From the NCBI GenBank assembly GCA_023269615.1, contig JAHFSY010000009.1:1-64000 (forward strand): 64,000 bases of DNA. Reading direction: 5' to 3'. The stretch comes from Verrucomicrobiota bacterium. GTDB lineage: Bacteria; Verrucomicrobiota; Verrucomicrobiia; JABWAM01. This document shows, one piece after another, positions 1-8,152 of this stretch (the stretch's first letter is position 1; the number at the start of each line of letters is the position of its first letter). The notes under the pieces are model-generated. The model was not told the origin of the DNA. It worked only from the letters and a program-made list of their open reading frames with translations, and made no database searches. The translations under genes were made by a program, and so were the position numbers.

Positions 1-82
1 CAAGCAGGCTGATAAGGCCCACCACGATCATGATTTCCACGAGGGTGAAGGCCGCCCTTCTGGACTGGATTATTCTGAGCAT
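1..82 (-). CDS. Prepilin-like protein, N-terminus only (cut by window edge)
   Basis: Reading leftwards from an ATG at 82, the first 27 codons give a short basic leader followed by AFTLVEIMIVVGLISLL, the type IV prepilin cleavage/methylation signal (cleavage before F, Glu at +5, hydrophobic helix). A purine-rich AAGGGG lies just upstream of the ATG. The leader and helix closely match those of the gene immediately upstream at 154-558, so the two look like tandem paralogues. The rest lies outside the window, so the mature domain cannot be described. Confidence 0.8.
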   Translation of the reverse strand, partial: MLRIIQSRRAAFTLVEIMIVVGLISLL

Positions 83-153
83 GGTATGACCCCTTGAGGC
101 ATGGTGGATGCCAGTGATCAGCGTTTTCGGAGTTGCGGAGTGCTTCCTGGCAA

Positions 154-558
154 TCAGGAATATGGGCCCCAGAAACTGCCGCCGTTGGTCGCCGCCGAGA
201 GTGAACTTTGCGTGGTCGGACTGACCTGGATGCTTATGCTTACGGTATTGAGGTTGAACGAATTGCCCAGCAGGTCAGTTCCCCCGCTGTTGACCAGACG
301 GCTGCCCGCTTTCAGGTAGGGTGTGAGGTCGTCCCACGCTGGAGCCAACGTTCCCGTCTTGTTATTTTCCAAGGCATACTGGTCCTTTGCTCCGTCCAAC
401 TGTCTTGCTTCGTTGAGTATTCCGCTTGCCTGGGCGCGTTGACGTGCACGAATGAAGCTCGGCACGGCGATGGCTGCAAGCAGACCGATGATGGCCACCA
501 CGATCATGATTTCCACGAGCGTGAAGGCCTCCTTTCTAGACTGGATTTCCTTGAGCAT
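154..558 (-). CDS. Prepilin-like protein (pseudopilin, 134 aa)
   Basis: The protein starts with a 12-residue basic leader, then FTLVEIMIVVAIIGLLAAIAVPSF, the canonical type IV pilin/pseudopilin N-terminus with Glu at +5. The remaining ~95 residues are a short polar globular domain of the size of a minor pseudopilin, ending in GSFWGPYS. An AAGGAG ribosome site precedes the ATG. It is expected to be cleaved by a prepilin peptidase and held in the inner membrane or assembled into a pseudopilus. It lies downstream of thrC on the same strand but 186 bp away, so it is probably a separate unit. Substrate or role is not evident. Confidence 0.85.
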   Translation of the reverse strand: MLKEIQSRKEAFTLVEIMIVVAIIGLLAAIAVPSFIRARQRAQASGILNEARQLDGAKDQYALENNKTGTLAPAWDDLTPYLKAGSRLVNSGGTDLLGNSFNLNTVSISIQVSPTTQSSLSAATNGGSFWGPYS

Positions 559-659
559 ATTATGACTCCTTTTAGATGTTTATGTATAATTCCACCCATC
601 CCGTCCATGTTTGCTGACATGATCATATGCTTCTCCAAGGTAGCATGTTGAATGCCAAG

Positions 660-750
660 GTTCAACGTTTTTCGCCAACGTGACCGCGTTCGCCAAAATC
701 CTTCGCTAGAACGCGGATGGAGTGCCGTATTCGGACGAACGTGGCTACAG
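660..750. repeat. Dispersed palindromic repeat (GTAGCC...GGCTAC family)
   Basis: Contains GCGTTCGCCAAAATCCTTC, GAACGCGGATGG and GTGGCTACA, resembling the repeats at 3814-3874, 24375-24410 and 54605-54655. The thrC stop codon (CTA on the plus strand at 745-747) falls inside its terminal GGCTACA. The remaining intergenic bases 559-660 show no other clear feature. Confidence 0.6.
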
Positions 751-1848
751 GGACAACCCCATGGCCTTGATCACGCGATCGCGGCTGGGCCAGACGGTCA
801 CCGGCTTGAGATGGTGTAGATCCACCACATCGGGGTCCTTCAGCCCATGTCCCGTGACGGTGCAGACGATGGTGACGGCTTTGGGAAGCAGCGAGGCCCG
901 CAGTTCGGCGGCGAGCGGGCATTTTCGGCATGAAGCCTTGCCCAAGCACTTGATGAGCCCTGCGATGGACGCCGCGGAGGCAGGTTCCACAAAGATGCCG
1001 TCGTTCATCGCGAGCCATTTTTGGGCGGCAAGGATTTCGTCGTCCGTGACGATATCCATGAGGCCATGGGACTGGGAGATTGCCATTTCCGCCTGCTTCC
1101 AGCTGGCGGGATTGCCGATGCGGATGGCCGTGGCGACGGTGTCGGGCTTTTTGATCACCTTCTCATGGAAGATCGGCGCGGCGCCCGCCGCTTCGAAGCC
1201 CATCATTTTAGGCAGCTTTTTGGAGCGCCCGGCCTCCCTCCATTCCCGGTAACCCTTCCAGTATGCAGTGATGTTTCCCGCATTTCCCACGGGCAGAAAG
1301 TGGTAGTCGGGCGCCTCGCCCAGGACATCAACAATCTCGAACGCTGCGGTCTTCTGCCCCTCGATCCGGTCCTGGTTGGTGGAATTGACGATGGCGACCG
1401 GGTAATTCTCCCCGATATCGCGGACCAGCCTCAGGGCGTCATCGAAATTCCCGCGCAACGCGATCACCTTGGCGCCGCACATGAGCGCCTGGGCCAGCTT
1501 GCCCCTCGCAATCTTGCCCTTGGGCAGCAGCACGAAACAATCAATGCCCGCGCGGGCCGCATACGCCGCCGCCGCCGCCGAGGTGTTTCCCGTCGATGCG
1601 CAGATCACGGCGCGCGAGCCTTTCTCGATCGCGCGGGAGATGGCCACCGTCATGCCGCGGTCCTTGAACGATCCGGTCGGATTCAAGCCCTCATACTTGA
1701 TGTACACGCTCGCCTCGCGGCCCACCATCTCGCTCAGCCGCGGGGAAAAAATCAGCGGCGTGTTCCCCTCGTTCAACGTGACGACGGGCGTCTTGTTGCT
1801 GACGGGCAGGAAAGGCCGGTAGGCCTCGATGATGCCGCGCCAGCTCAT
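745..1848 (-). CDS. thrC: Threonine synthase
   Basis: Converts O-phospho-homoserine to threonine with PLP. From the ATG at 1848 the product is 367 residues. The PLP-lysine motif [10 protein letters not shown] is at residues 56-65 (Lys62). Also visible are [13 protein letters not shown] (phosphate/PLP binding), [15 protein letters not shown] and the C-terminal [12 protein letters not shown]. The ATG overlaps the hom stop as ATGA, which fixes this start in preference to an upstream in-frame one at 1896 and implies translational coupling. The stop codon lies inside a dispersed repeat. The length matches the short bacterial thrC class. Confidence 0.96.
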   Translation of the reverse strand: MSWRGIIEAYRPFLPVSNKTPVVTLNEGNTPLIFSPRLSEMVGREASVYIKYEGLNPTGSFKDRGMTVAISRAIEKGSRAVICASTGNTSAAAAAYAARAGIDCFVLLPKGKIARGKLAQALMCGAKVIALRGNFDDALRLVRDIGENYPVAIVNSTNQDRIEGQKTAAFEIVDVLGEAPDYHFLPVGNAGNITAYWKGYREWREAGRSKKLPKMMGFEAAGAAPIFHEKVIKKPDTVATAIRIGNPASWKQAEMAISQSHGLMDIVTDDEILAAQKWLAMNDGIFVEPASAASIAGLIKCLGKASCRKCPLAAELRASLLPKAVTIVCTVTGHGLKDPDVVDLHHLKPVTVWPSRDRVIKAMGLSL

Positions 1849-3167
1849 GACTCGAATGTCTCCACTCGGAACATCACGGGGCGGGCCTTCACGCATCCGA
1901 GCCGACGGATCCGCTCCATCGCCTGGAACATCGCGTCATGCCGCGCGTCGTGAATCATGAAAATCAGTGGCACGGCCTTTCCCTGGTGTCCCTCGGGCTG
2001 GATGATCGAGGAGATGCCGATGCGGGCCTTGCCGAGGATGGAGGTGATTTGTGCCATCACGCCGGGACGGTCCGCAACCGAGAGGCGCAGGTAAAAGCGG
2101 GAAACCACCGAGGCGATGTCCACCACGCGTGGGCCGCGCGCGCAGAGCCACGGCGTGGCGGTGGAGGGATCACAGCACGCGCGGGTTTCGCGGGAACGCG
2201 CCAGGTGCGCGGCCGCCTGGACAATGTCGCCCAATACCGCGCTCGCCGTGGCATCGCCGCCCGCACCAGGACCGGAAAACTCGATGTCGCCCACCACATC
2301 TCCGCGCACCACGAGGGCGTTGGTCACCCCCCCGATGGATGCGAGGCGGTTGGCCTTGGGAATGAGCGTGGGATGCACGCGCACCTCCACGCGCGAGGCG
2401 TCGAGGGACCGGATGATGGCCAGAAGCTTGATTTCATAGCCGAGCTGGTGGGCAAATTCAACGTCCGCGCCCGACACGTGGCGGATGCCCTCGACATGCA
2501 CCTGGCGGAAATCCACGCAACCGCCGTAGGCCAGCGAGGCAAGCACCGTGGCCTTGTGCGCGGCGTCCACGCCGTCAATGTCGAATGAGGGATCGGCCTC
2601 GGCATAGCCGAGCGCCTGCGCCTGCTTCAGCATGTCGTCGAAGGCGGCGCCTTCCTGCGACATGCGGGTGAGGATGTAATTGCAGGTTCCGTTGACAATT
2701 CCGTAGATGAGGCGGAAGCGATTGGCCACGAGTCCTTCGCGCAGGGACTTGATGATCGGGATTCCGCCCGCCACGCTTGCCTCAAAAAAAATGGGAACGC
2801 CCCTTCGGTTGGATTCGTCGAAAATCCTTCGCCCATGCTCTGCAAGGAGGGCCTTGTTGGCGGTGACCACGGGCTTGCCGTGGCGCAGCGCGGAGAGGAT
2901 TAATTCCCGGGCGGTGGTGCATCCACCCATGAGTTCCACCACGATGTCCGTGCGGTCGCTTGCGGCGATCTGCGCGGGATTGCCGACCAGGAGCGAGCGG
3001 GGAAGGGGAACGCATCGCGCGCGGCGCGGATTGCGAACCGCCACAGCCGTCACGACCAGGCGGACGCCGCAGCGTTCGAACAGCAAGCCGGCCTCGCGCT
3101 GGAGGTGGCGGAAGACCGCGCTCCCCACGGTGCCGAATCCGGCAATGCCTATTCGAACAGTTTGCAT
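1845..3167 (-). CDS. hom: Homoserine dehydrogenase
   Basis: NAD(P)-dependent reduction of aspartate semialdehyde to homoserine. From the ATG at 3167 the protein is 440 residues. The Rossmann motif [12 protein letters not shown] is at about residues 7-18. The catalytic region includes [18 protein letters not shown] and [13 protein letters not shown], and [18 protein letters not shown] follows. The last ~80 residues ([19 protein letters not shown]) form an ACT domain, suggesting threonine feedback as in the monofunctional Hom family. It overlaps thrC by 4 bp, so the two form a short threonine operon. A TTG start 7 codons upstream is possible but less likely. Confidence 0.96.
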   Translation of the reverse strand: MQTVRIGIAGFGTVGSAVFRHLQREAGLLFERCGVRLVVTAVAVRNPRRARCVPLPRSLLVGNPAQIAASDRTDIVVELMGGCTTARELILSALRHGKPVVTANKALLAEHGRRIFDESNRRGVPIFFEASVAGGIPIIKSLREGLVANRFRLIYGIVNGTCNYILTRMSQEGAAFDDMLKQAQALGYAEADPSFDIDGVDAAHKATVLASLAYGGCVDFRQVHVEGIRHVSGADVEFAHQLGYEIKLLAIIRSLDASRVEVRVHPTLIPKANRLASIGGVTNALVVRGDVVGDIEFSGPGAGGDATASAVLGDIVQAAAHLARSRETRACCDPSTATPWLCARGPRVVDIASVVSRFYLRLSVADRPGVMAQITSILGKARIGISSIIQPEGHQGKAVPLIFMIHDARHDAMFQAMERIRRLGCVKARPVMFRVETFES

Positions 3168-3216
3168 GTGAATTTTTACTATGGCCAAATGTTTTCAGCC
3201 AAGGCAAGCTCGATAG

Positions 3217-3789
3217 GTGCTCCCCCGTTCAACGTTCAACGTTCGATGTTCGATGTTGGAAGTTCCCGCGGCCCGTTTCATCCTTCTGCATTTTTCATTC
3301 TTCATTTTGCCTTTTGCCTTTATTTCCTGCTCCTTCTCCCCTCCCGCGTCCCCGGCCGGATCGAAGCTTCCTCCGATGTACATCATCAAGTTTGTGCCGT
3401 ACGCGCAGGACGATTCACTCAAGGCTTATTTCACGATGGCTGATTCCCGCACAAACCAGGTTGCGGCGGATGGACGCTTGAAAATCCAGGTGTACACGAC
3501 GACGAGCCTCAGCCTGGGCGCGGCGCCGCCGTCCGAGCCGACGCCCGGCGGCATGACCATCAAAAATGTGCTCTACGACAACACCTTTGCCATCGGCGCC
3601 ACGAATTTCCATTGGGAATCCTATGGCACGTTTCTCACCGTGAAGGACCTGTCATTTCATTTCGTGATCCCGTACGCCCATTTCAAAAAACCCGTCCGAC
3701 GCGGGCGCGTGGCCACCCTGATGATTGAGTTTCACCCTGATGGCACGACCAATGTGCTCGCCTTCGCCAAAAACGTCTCGCTCTACTGA
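3217..3789 (+). CDS. Hypothetical protein with repeat-derived lipoprotein-like signal
   Basis: 190 residues if read from 3217. No family recognised. Residues ~21-40 form a hydrophobic signal ending in FAFISC, a weak lipobox, so an outer-envelope lipoprotein is plausible. The first ~35 codons coincide with dispersed repeats (GTTCAACGTTCGATG type at 3228-3265 and TTCATTTTGCC type at ~3290-3325), so signal and start may be recent additions. Conserved-looking sequence begins at PPMYIIKFVPYAQDD and continues to the end (FHFVIPYAHF, ATLMIEFHPDGTTNV). An internal ATG at 3376 is an alternative start for a cytoplasmic 138-residue version. Confidence 0.6.
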   Translation: MLPRSTFNVRCSMLEVPAARFILLHFSFFILPFAFISCSFSPPASPAGSKLPPMYIIKFVPYAQDDSLKAYFTMADSRTNQVAADGRLKIQVYTTTSLSLGAAPPSEPTPGGMTIKNVLYDNTFAIGATNFHWESYGTFLTVKDLSFHFVIPYAHFKKPVRRGRVATLMIEFHPDGTTNVLAFAKNVSLY

Positions 3790-3813
3790 TGGCTTCGTGT
3801 TTGCATTTTCCAT

Positions 3814-3874
3814 GTAGCCGCGCCCGCAAGAGCGTGGCCCAACCGCTCATCCGCGTTCTGGCGAGCGCGGCTAC
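3814..3874. repeat. 61-bp palindromic repeat with GTAGCCGCGC ends
   Basis: Perfect 10-bp inverted ends: GTAGCCGCGC at 3814-3823 and GCGCGGCTAC at 3865-3874. It lies between the hypothetical gene and nth. Related degenerate sequence occurs near 690-750, 24375-24410 and 54605-54655, so this is a dispersed family. Confidence 0.75.
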
Positions 3875-3882
3875 TTCATGAA

Positions 3883-4527
3883 ATGAACAAACCCACTCCC
3901 TCCTACTGTGCGCGGGTCGCGCGGGTGCTCGCGAAAACCTATCCTGCTGCGAAGTGCGAGCTGGACTACAGGACGCCGCTGCAGCTTCTTGTTGCCGTGA
4001 TCCTTTCCGCGCAATGCACCGACAAGCGCGTGAACATGGTCGTGCCGGGGCTTTTTAAGAAATATCCCGACGCCCGCCATTTTTCCGAAGTGAGCCAGGA
4101 GGACTTGGAGCGTGAGATCCGCAGCACGGGGTTTTACCGCAACAAGGCGAAGAACATCCGCCTGTGCTGCCAGGCGATCGAAGAACGTTTCGGCGGGCGC
4201 GTGCCCGACACCATGGAGGAACTGCTCACGCTCGACGGCGTGGGGCGCAAGACGGCCAACGTGATCCTCAACGTGGCGTTTGGGAAGAACGAGGGCGTGT
4301 GCGTGGACACCCATGTGCTGCGCCTCTCGGGGCGACTGGGGTTGTCCCGGGAGACCACTCCCGAGGGAGTGGAGCGCGACCTGATGAAGCTTTTTCCACG
4401 GAACCAGTGGGGCGACATCACGACCTGGCTGATCTGGCATGGCCGCCGCCGCTGCAACGCCAGGAAGCCCGATTGCGCTGCCTGCGAGCTGAAACCATCC
4501 TGCCCGTCAGCCGGGAAATTCGCATAA
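3883..4527 (+). CDS. nth: Endonuclease III
   Basis: DNA glycosylase/AP lyase removing oxidised pyrimidines. 214 residues, the usual length. The helix-hairpin-helix LDGVGRKTANVIL carries the catalytic Lys123. The catalytic Asp142 is in VDTHVLRLSGRLG. Four cysteines spaced C-x6-C-x2-C-x5-C (C191, C198, C201, C207) form the [4Fe-4S] cluster site. It appears monocistronic, bounded by a palindromic repeat upstream and a longer palindromic element downstream. Confidence 0.97.
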   Translation: MNKPTPSYCARVARVLAKTYPAAKCELDYRTPLQLLVAVILSAQCTDKRVNMVVPGLFKKYPDARHFSEVSQEDLEREIRSTGFYRNKAKNIRLCCQAIEERFGGRVPDTMEELLTLDGVGRKTANVILNVAFGKNEGVCVDTHVLRLSGRLGLSRETTPEGVERDLMKLFPRNQWGDITTWLIWHGRRRCNARKPDCAACELKPSCPSAGKFA

Positions 4528-4560
4528 GCCGAGGAGGAAGAGGCAGAAAAACATTCGGAA

Positions 4561-4715
4561 GAGTTTCACGCAAAGACGCGAAGGCGCAAAGTTCTGAAAA
4601 GACATCAAAGCGTGCCATTCCGTTTGAAAGCGGCTTTCAAACGGAATGGCACGCTTGGGACCATGGTTCCGTACGATGCAGAACCTTTGCGCCTTCGCGT
4701 CTTTGCGTGAAACTC
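4561..4715. mobile_element. Doubly palindromic MITE-like element, ~155 bp
   Basis: Outer inverted repeat of ~35 bp: GAGTTTCACGCAAAGACGCG onward at 4561-4596 and its complement at 4679-4715, with about one indel. Nested inside is a perfect 24-bp inverted repeat, 4608-4631 against 4633-4656, around a single central G (4632). It lies between nth and the SWIB gene with no ORF of its own. Transcribed, it would fold into one long hairpin. It belongs with the non-autonomous palindromic elements seen throughout this window. Confidence 0.8.
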
Positions 4716-4927
4716 TCTGATTTCTGCGCAGCTGCCTCTCTCCTTCATGAAATCCGTGGTTCATTCTCCTCGAGAATCAAGGTAAAAAATCTTCATTTTC
4801 AGAGAAGAAACAGTTGTCAGACGCCCGTGGATTTGGCAGACGAGACACATGCATCCCGATACCCTGGGCGTCGAGCCCGGGATTTCGGGGATCAGAACAT
4901 CAAACCCATCAAAGGAGATCATCATCT

Positions 4928-5185
4928 ATGGCACGCAAGCCGAACGCAGCATTCATGAAACCCGTACACCCTGACGCCAAGCTCGCCTTGGTTGTCGGAT
5001 CCAAACCCCTGCCCCGCACCGAGCTCACCAAGAAGCTCTGGGTCTACATCAAGAAGCACGGGCTGCAGGACAAGAAAAACCGCCGCAACATCAACGCCGA
5101 CGCCGCCCTGCTGGCTGTCTTTGGCGGCAAGAAGACCGTCAGCATGTTTGAGATGACCAAGCTCGTCTCCAAGCACGTGTCCTGA
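4928..5185 (+). CDS. SWIB/MDM2-domain protein (85 aa)
   Basis: Small basic protein. After ~20 residues, KPLPRTELTKKLWVYIKKHGLQDKKNRRNI leads into ALLAVFGGKKTVSMFEMTKLVSKH, the SWIB/MDM2 fold in single-domain form as in Chlamydiae and relatives. An AAGGAG site sits 10 bases before the ATG, and a strong terminator follows. In chlamydiae, SWIB domains occur fused to topoisomerase I or stand-alone, and a chromatin or nucleoid role is presumed but not demonstrated here. The compact form, strong ribosome site and terminator suggest a well-expressed gene. Confidence 0.92.
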   Translation: MARKPNAAFMKPVHPDAKLALVVGSKPLPRTELTKKLWVYIKKHGLQDKKNRRNINADAALLAVFGGKKTVSMFEMTKLVSKHVS

Positions 5186-5225
5186 GCGACCCCCTCGTCA
5201 AAAATCTTTTTTGACTTCAGAGAAG

Positions 5226-5260
5226 CCCCGTCCGGGATCACATCCCGGGCGGGGTTTTTT
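5226..5260 (+). terminator. Rho-independent terminator after the SWIB gene
   Basis: A GC-rich stem (CCCCGTCCGGGAT / ATCCCGGGCGGGG, 3-base loop) is followed directly by TTTTTT, 40 bases after the SWIB stop codon. Confidence 0.9.
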
Positions 5261-5298
5261 GCTGTTGAGACAAAAGAGCGGGCAGTGGTCTCTGGGGT

Positions 5299-6000
5299 CT
5301 ACCTCACTGGGGGGGTACCCAATTCGGTGATCTGGGAATGGTCTGAATCCGCAGTCACAATCATGAAGTTTGCCTCAAACGCAGATCTTGGGGAAATCCG
5401 ACCGTCCGGATCGTATGTGACTTTGGGAGGATTTGACAGTGATTGGAGTGTTGGGGGCGGCCGTCGCACAATGGCAACATCGAGAATTCCCTGGTCAAAC
5501 AATTTTTTGACTCCAATGCCGGATGGAGCGTTGGCGAGGAACTTGGGGCGGTGTTCACCCAATGTGGGCAAATCTTCAGGTTTTAAATCGGGCAACAGCC
5601 CCAGAAATGACACGACGGCGTCGGCATTTGAATGCTTCCGCAGCAGGTCAAAAAAAAGCGCGGATTCCAGCCGCCCATGCCCTTTTCTGAGCTGCTCCAC
5701 CTTGACCCTTTCCACTGCTTTCAACTGCATGTTTTTCTGCTGCTGGATGATCTTTTCAAACGCGGCGAGGTAGAGATTGGCATCTTCCGTATCGGGGGCG
5801 AGCACAACAACCGTCCCCTTGTTTGCAAGCAATCGAGCCGTTTCGTCCGCCAGGGCATCACCGGCTTCATAGAGCGGCCTGGGATCCGGTGGAGGCGGTG
5901 CCGGTTCGTGCAGGTTCCAGAAGATGGATGCAAGCGCCGCAATCAGAACAACCACCAAGACCGTAATGAAAACGGGTTTTTTGGAACGGGTCATTGGCAT
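5299..6000 (-). CDS. Hypothetical membrane-anchored protein (233 aa)
   Basis: Not recognised. An N-terminal basic stretch and one membrane helix (VFITVLVVVLIAALASIFW, ~residues 10-28) are followed by a Pro-rich linker and a soluble domain, probably extracytoplasmic. The domain includes an ANKGTVVVLAPDTED strand and ADAVVSFLGLLPDLKPED. It starts 5 bp after the stop of the prepilin gene at 6006-7088 and is read the same way, so the two are probably co-transcribed. ATG at 5994 is an alternative start better placed behind a TAAGAG sequence. Confidence 0.65.
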   Translation of the reverse strand: MPMTRSKKPVFITVLVVVLIAALASIFWNLHEPAPPPPDPRPLYEAGDALADETARLLANKGTVVVLAPDTEDANLYLAAFEKIIQQQKNMQLKAVERVKVEQLRKGHGRLESALFFDLLRKHSNADAVVSFLGLLPDLKPEDLPTLGEHRPKFLANAPSGIGVKKLFDQGILDVAIVRRPPPTLQSLSNPPKVTYDPDGRISPRSAFEANFMIVTADSDHSQITELGTPPVR

Positions 6001-6005
6001 TGCTC

Positions 6006-7088
6006 TTAGGGTAATATCGAGTCCGTCCAGTAAGATCGGTACACGTAATTACTGCCATTGAGGTTGCCATTATTCAGCGTGGTAAAGTGGTAGGACGAAC
6101 CGACATGGCCATCTAAAAAAAGAATGTTCGCCTTGCCCAAGGGTCGCCTGTTCGCGGTGGCCATATTTGTGCTGGTGCGAGCGACTGTTTTCGCTCCGTG
6201 TCTGAACGAGTGATAAAACATGCCCTCGTAGCCGATGTCAAACCATGGGTTGTACGCCGGGGCGCCTGCGCCAGGGCCATTATTGGGGCAATCGAGACTG
6301 CCATCGAAAAAGCAGGACCACACTGGAGAATTAACATTGCTGACCGCTTCGCAATCCATGACAAACGGTGATTCCCCGCGGTTGTCAGTGTTATATGCTA
6401 GAGTAACAAAGCTCTTGGTACATGGTTGATTGATGTCGCGCGAGTGGGTCAGCATGGGGTTTCCATTATCTCCAACGCTCGCTGAAACAGTGTAGATATT
6501 AATCACATAGCTGGAACCATTACCATAAATGCCATACCGTGTCGTTTGTACGATCGGATCCGTAGGAAAGAAAGTCGGCCAATACGGGAAGGTTTGTTCT
6601 GAAGGGCATTTGAGTACCGGCCATCGATACGTGTCGTCCGTGTAGGATGGGTCCGTATTTTTGAACCCGTTTGTCCCCACAGCCGCACCCAGATAGCCCT
6701 GGCGCAGTGGGGACCCCGAAACTTGGGCGCCGGCGCTGGTACATTGTTGCCCATAGCCCAAGGTTTTGTACCAGTAGTAGTAGAACGGCAGCCTGCCGTT
6801 ATTGTCCCTTGCGTATGCAAAAAGCGCTATTCCGATCTGGCGCAGGTTGCTGGCACACACGGCGGAGTTTGCCGTTTCGCGGGCCCTCTTCAAGGCAGGC
6901 ATCAGAAGGCTGATGAGGATCGCGATAATGGTGACTACGACCAGAAGTTCTGTCAGCGTGAAGGACGATCTGAATTTCGCAACGCGTTCCAAGGTTTTCC
7001 CCAAGGCCGTCGGGCAATTCGTATTTGGTGTAATCATCGGATGGTTCACGGGAGGCGCTGTTGTCGATTTTATACGTGCTGACTTCAT
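6006..7088 (-). CDS. H-X9-DG-type prepilin-like protein (360 aa)
   Basis: A 40-residue leader precedes [31 protein letters not shown], the type IV prepilin signal. The C-terminal region contains [16 protein letters not shown], the FxDGHV signature of the large prepilin family that is expanded in Planctomycetes and Verrucomicrobia. [26 protein letters not shown] is the other typical block. Presumably processed and exposed outside the inner membrane; the function of this family is poorly defined. Base composition is AT-richer than flanking housekeeping genes. It is divergent from another prepilin gene starting at 7286. Confidence 0.9.
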   Translation of the reverse strand: MKSARIKSTTAPPVNHPMITPNTNCPTALGKTLERVAKFRSSFTLTELLVVVTIIAILISLLMPALKRARETANSAVCASNLRQIGIALFAYARDNNGRLPFYYYWYKTLGYGQQCTSAGAQVSGSPLRQGYLGAAVGTNGFKNTDPSYTDDTYRWPVLKCPSEQTFPYWPTFFPTDPIVQTTRYGIYGNGSSYVINIYTVSASVGDNGNPMLTHSRDINQPCTKSFVTLAYNTDNRGESPFVMDCEAVSNVNSPVWSCFFDGSLDCPNNGPGAGAPAYNPWFDIGYEGMFYHSFRHGAKTVARTSTNMATANRRPLGKANILFLDGHVGSSYHFTTLNNGNLNGSNYVYRSYWTDSILP

Positions 7089-7285
7089 CCACTTGTCATC
7101 GCAATCTAGCGTTGGTTTTCCGCATCCGCAAGGAGAATTTGGGTGTGAGACGAGAATTGCATGGGTCCGAATTTCATTGACCCTCGATGGGGCTGATGGT
7201 ATGCTGGCCTATAGTGAACATGGGAATTGCCGGCATGCCAGAACATTTATTATTATCATGTAGGAAAGTTTTTTTGGGATCAAGG

Positions 7286-8152
7286 ATGAGACAGCGTGCT
7301 TCTTGCCATGCTGATTCTTCCTTCACGCGCCTTGCCGGGGCGAAGCAGTGCTGCCGTGGTAGCTTTACCTTGATTGAGCTCCTCGCCGTGATCGCCATCA
7401 TTCTCCTCTTGAGTGGTATCATCCTGACGGCCGTAGGGTATGCGCACACCAAGGCAAGTCGTGATGCATGCAGGACTTGGATTCAAGCGATTGACGGTGC
7501 CCTTGAGAGCTATAAACTAGACAATGGAGGTTATCCCCCCTTGGATGCCCTGGCCTTTAGCGGTCTCACCAACGGTGGTAGTCCGAGCGGTTTCATCTGG
7601 GACTTTTTCCCCAACGGCTCCCGATATTACGGTGATGTCTCGCGAGAGACAGTCCTCTGGATTGGGACCACAGATTTCGGCTGGGCCGGTGCGGGGGATA
7701 TGACTAAAAATTTGCCAACCAATGGGTGGGGCAATTCCCAGTTCATCTATCGAGCACTCGCCACAGGGCCGAAGGTCTATATGAATTTCTCCTCGAACCA
7801 GCTACAGCTGACTCAGCGACAGCCGTTTCCTAATAATATATTCTGCAATATTGCCACTAATTGCGGAATGTGGGTCACAGGGGTATGGTATAACGGTAGG
7901 GGAACTTGGGTGATTGTTGACAGTTGGGGGATGCCTCTGGGATACAACCCGCTATCCCCGAGGGCGAATCCTGGGCGTTTTGACCTCTGGTCGGCTGGGC
8001 CTGACCAAATTAGCAGCAACGCCTTTTATTGGGACAATATTTGGTACCCCGCGCCAGGGTGGGACCTAGACTATGGTAAAAATGGAGACCAGTGGTCGGG
8101 TGGGCCGGGTTACTCGGATGACGACATCGGAAACTGGCCCAAGTCGAACTAA
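7286..8152 (+). CDS. Prepilin-like protein (288 aa)
   Basis: From the ATG at 7286 there is a 26-residue leader, then FTLIELLAVIAIILLLSGIILTAVGY, the prepilin N-terminus. DACRTWIQAIDGALESYKLDNGGYPPLDAL is the block typical of GspG-like pseudopilins. The C-terminal part (RFDLWSAGPDQISSN, DDDIGNW) also matches the GspG pattern of a calcium-type acidic loop after a W-SAGPD motif. An in-frame ATG at 7187 gives an implausibly long leader. The gene ends flush against the convergent gene ending at 8153. Confidence 0.85.
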   Translation: MRQRASCHADSSFTRLAGAKQCCRGSFTLIELLAVIAIILLLSGIILTAVGYAHTKASRDACRTWIQAIDGALESYKLDNGGYPPLDALAFSGLTNGGSPSGFIWDFFPNGSRYYGDVSRETVLWIGTTDFGWAGAGDMTKNLPTNGWGNSQFIYRALATGPKVYMNFSSNQLQLTQRQPFPNNIFCNIATNCGMWVTGVWYNGRGTWVIVDSWGMPLGYNPLSPRANPGRFDLWSAGPDQISSNAFYWDNIWYPAPGWDLDYGKNGDQWSGGPGYSDDDIGNWPKSN

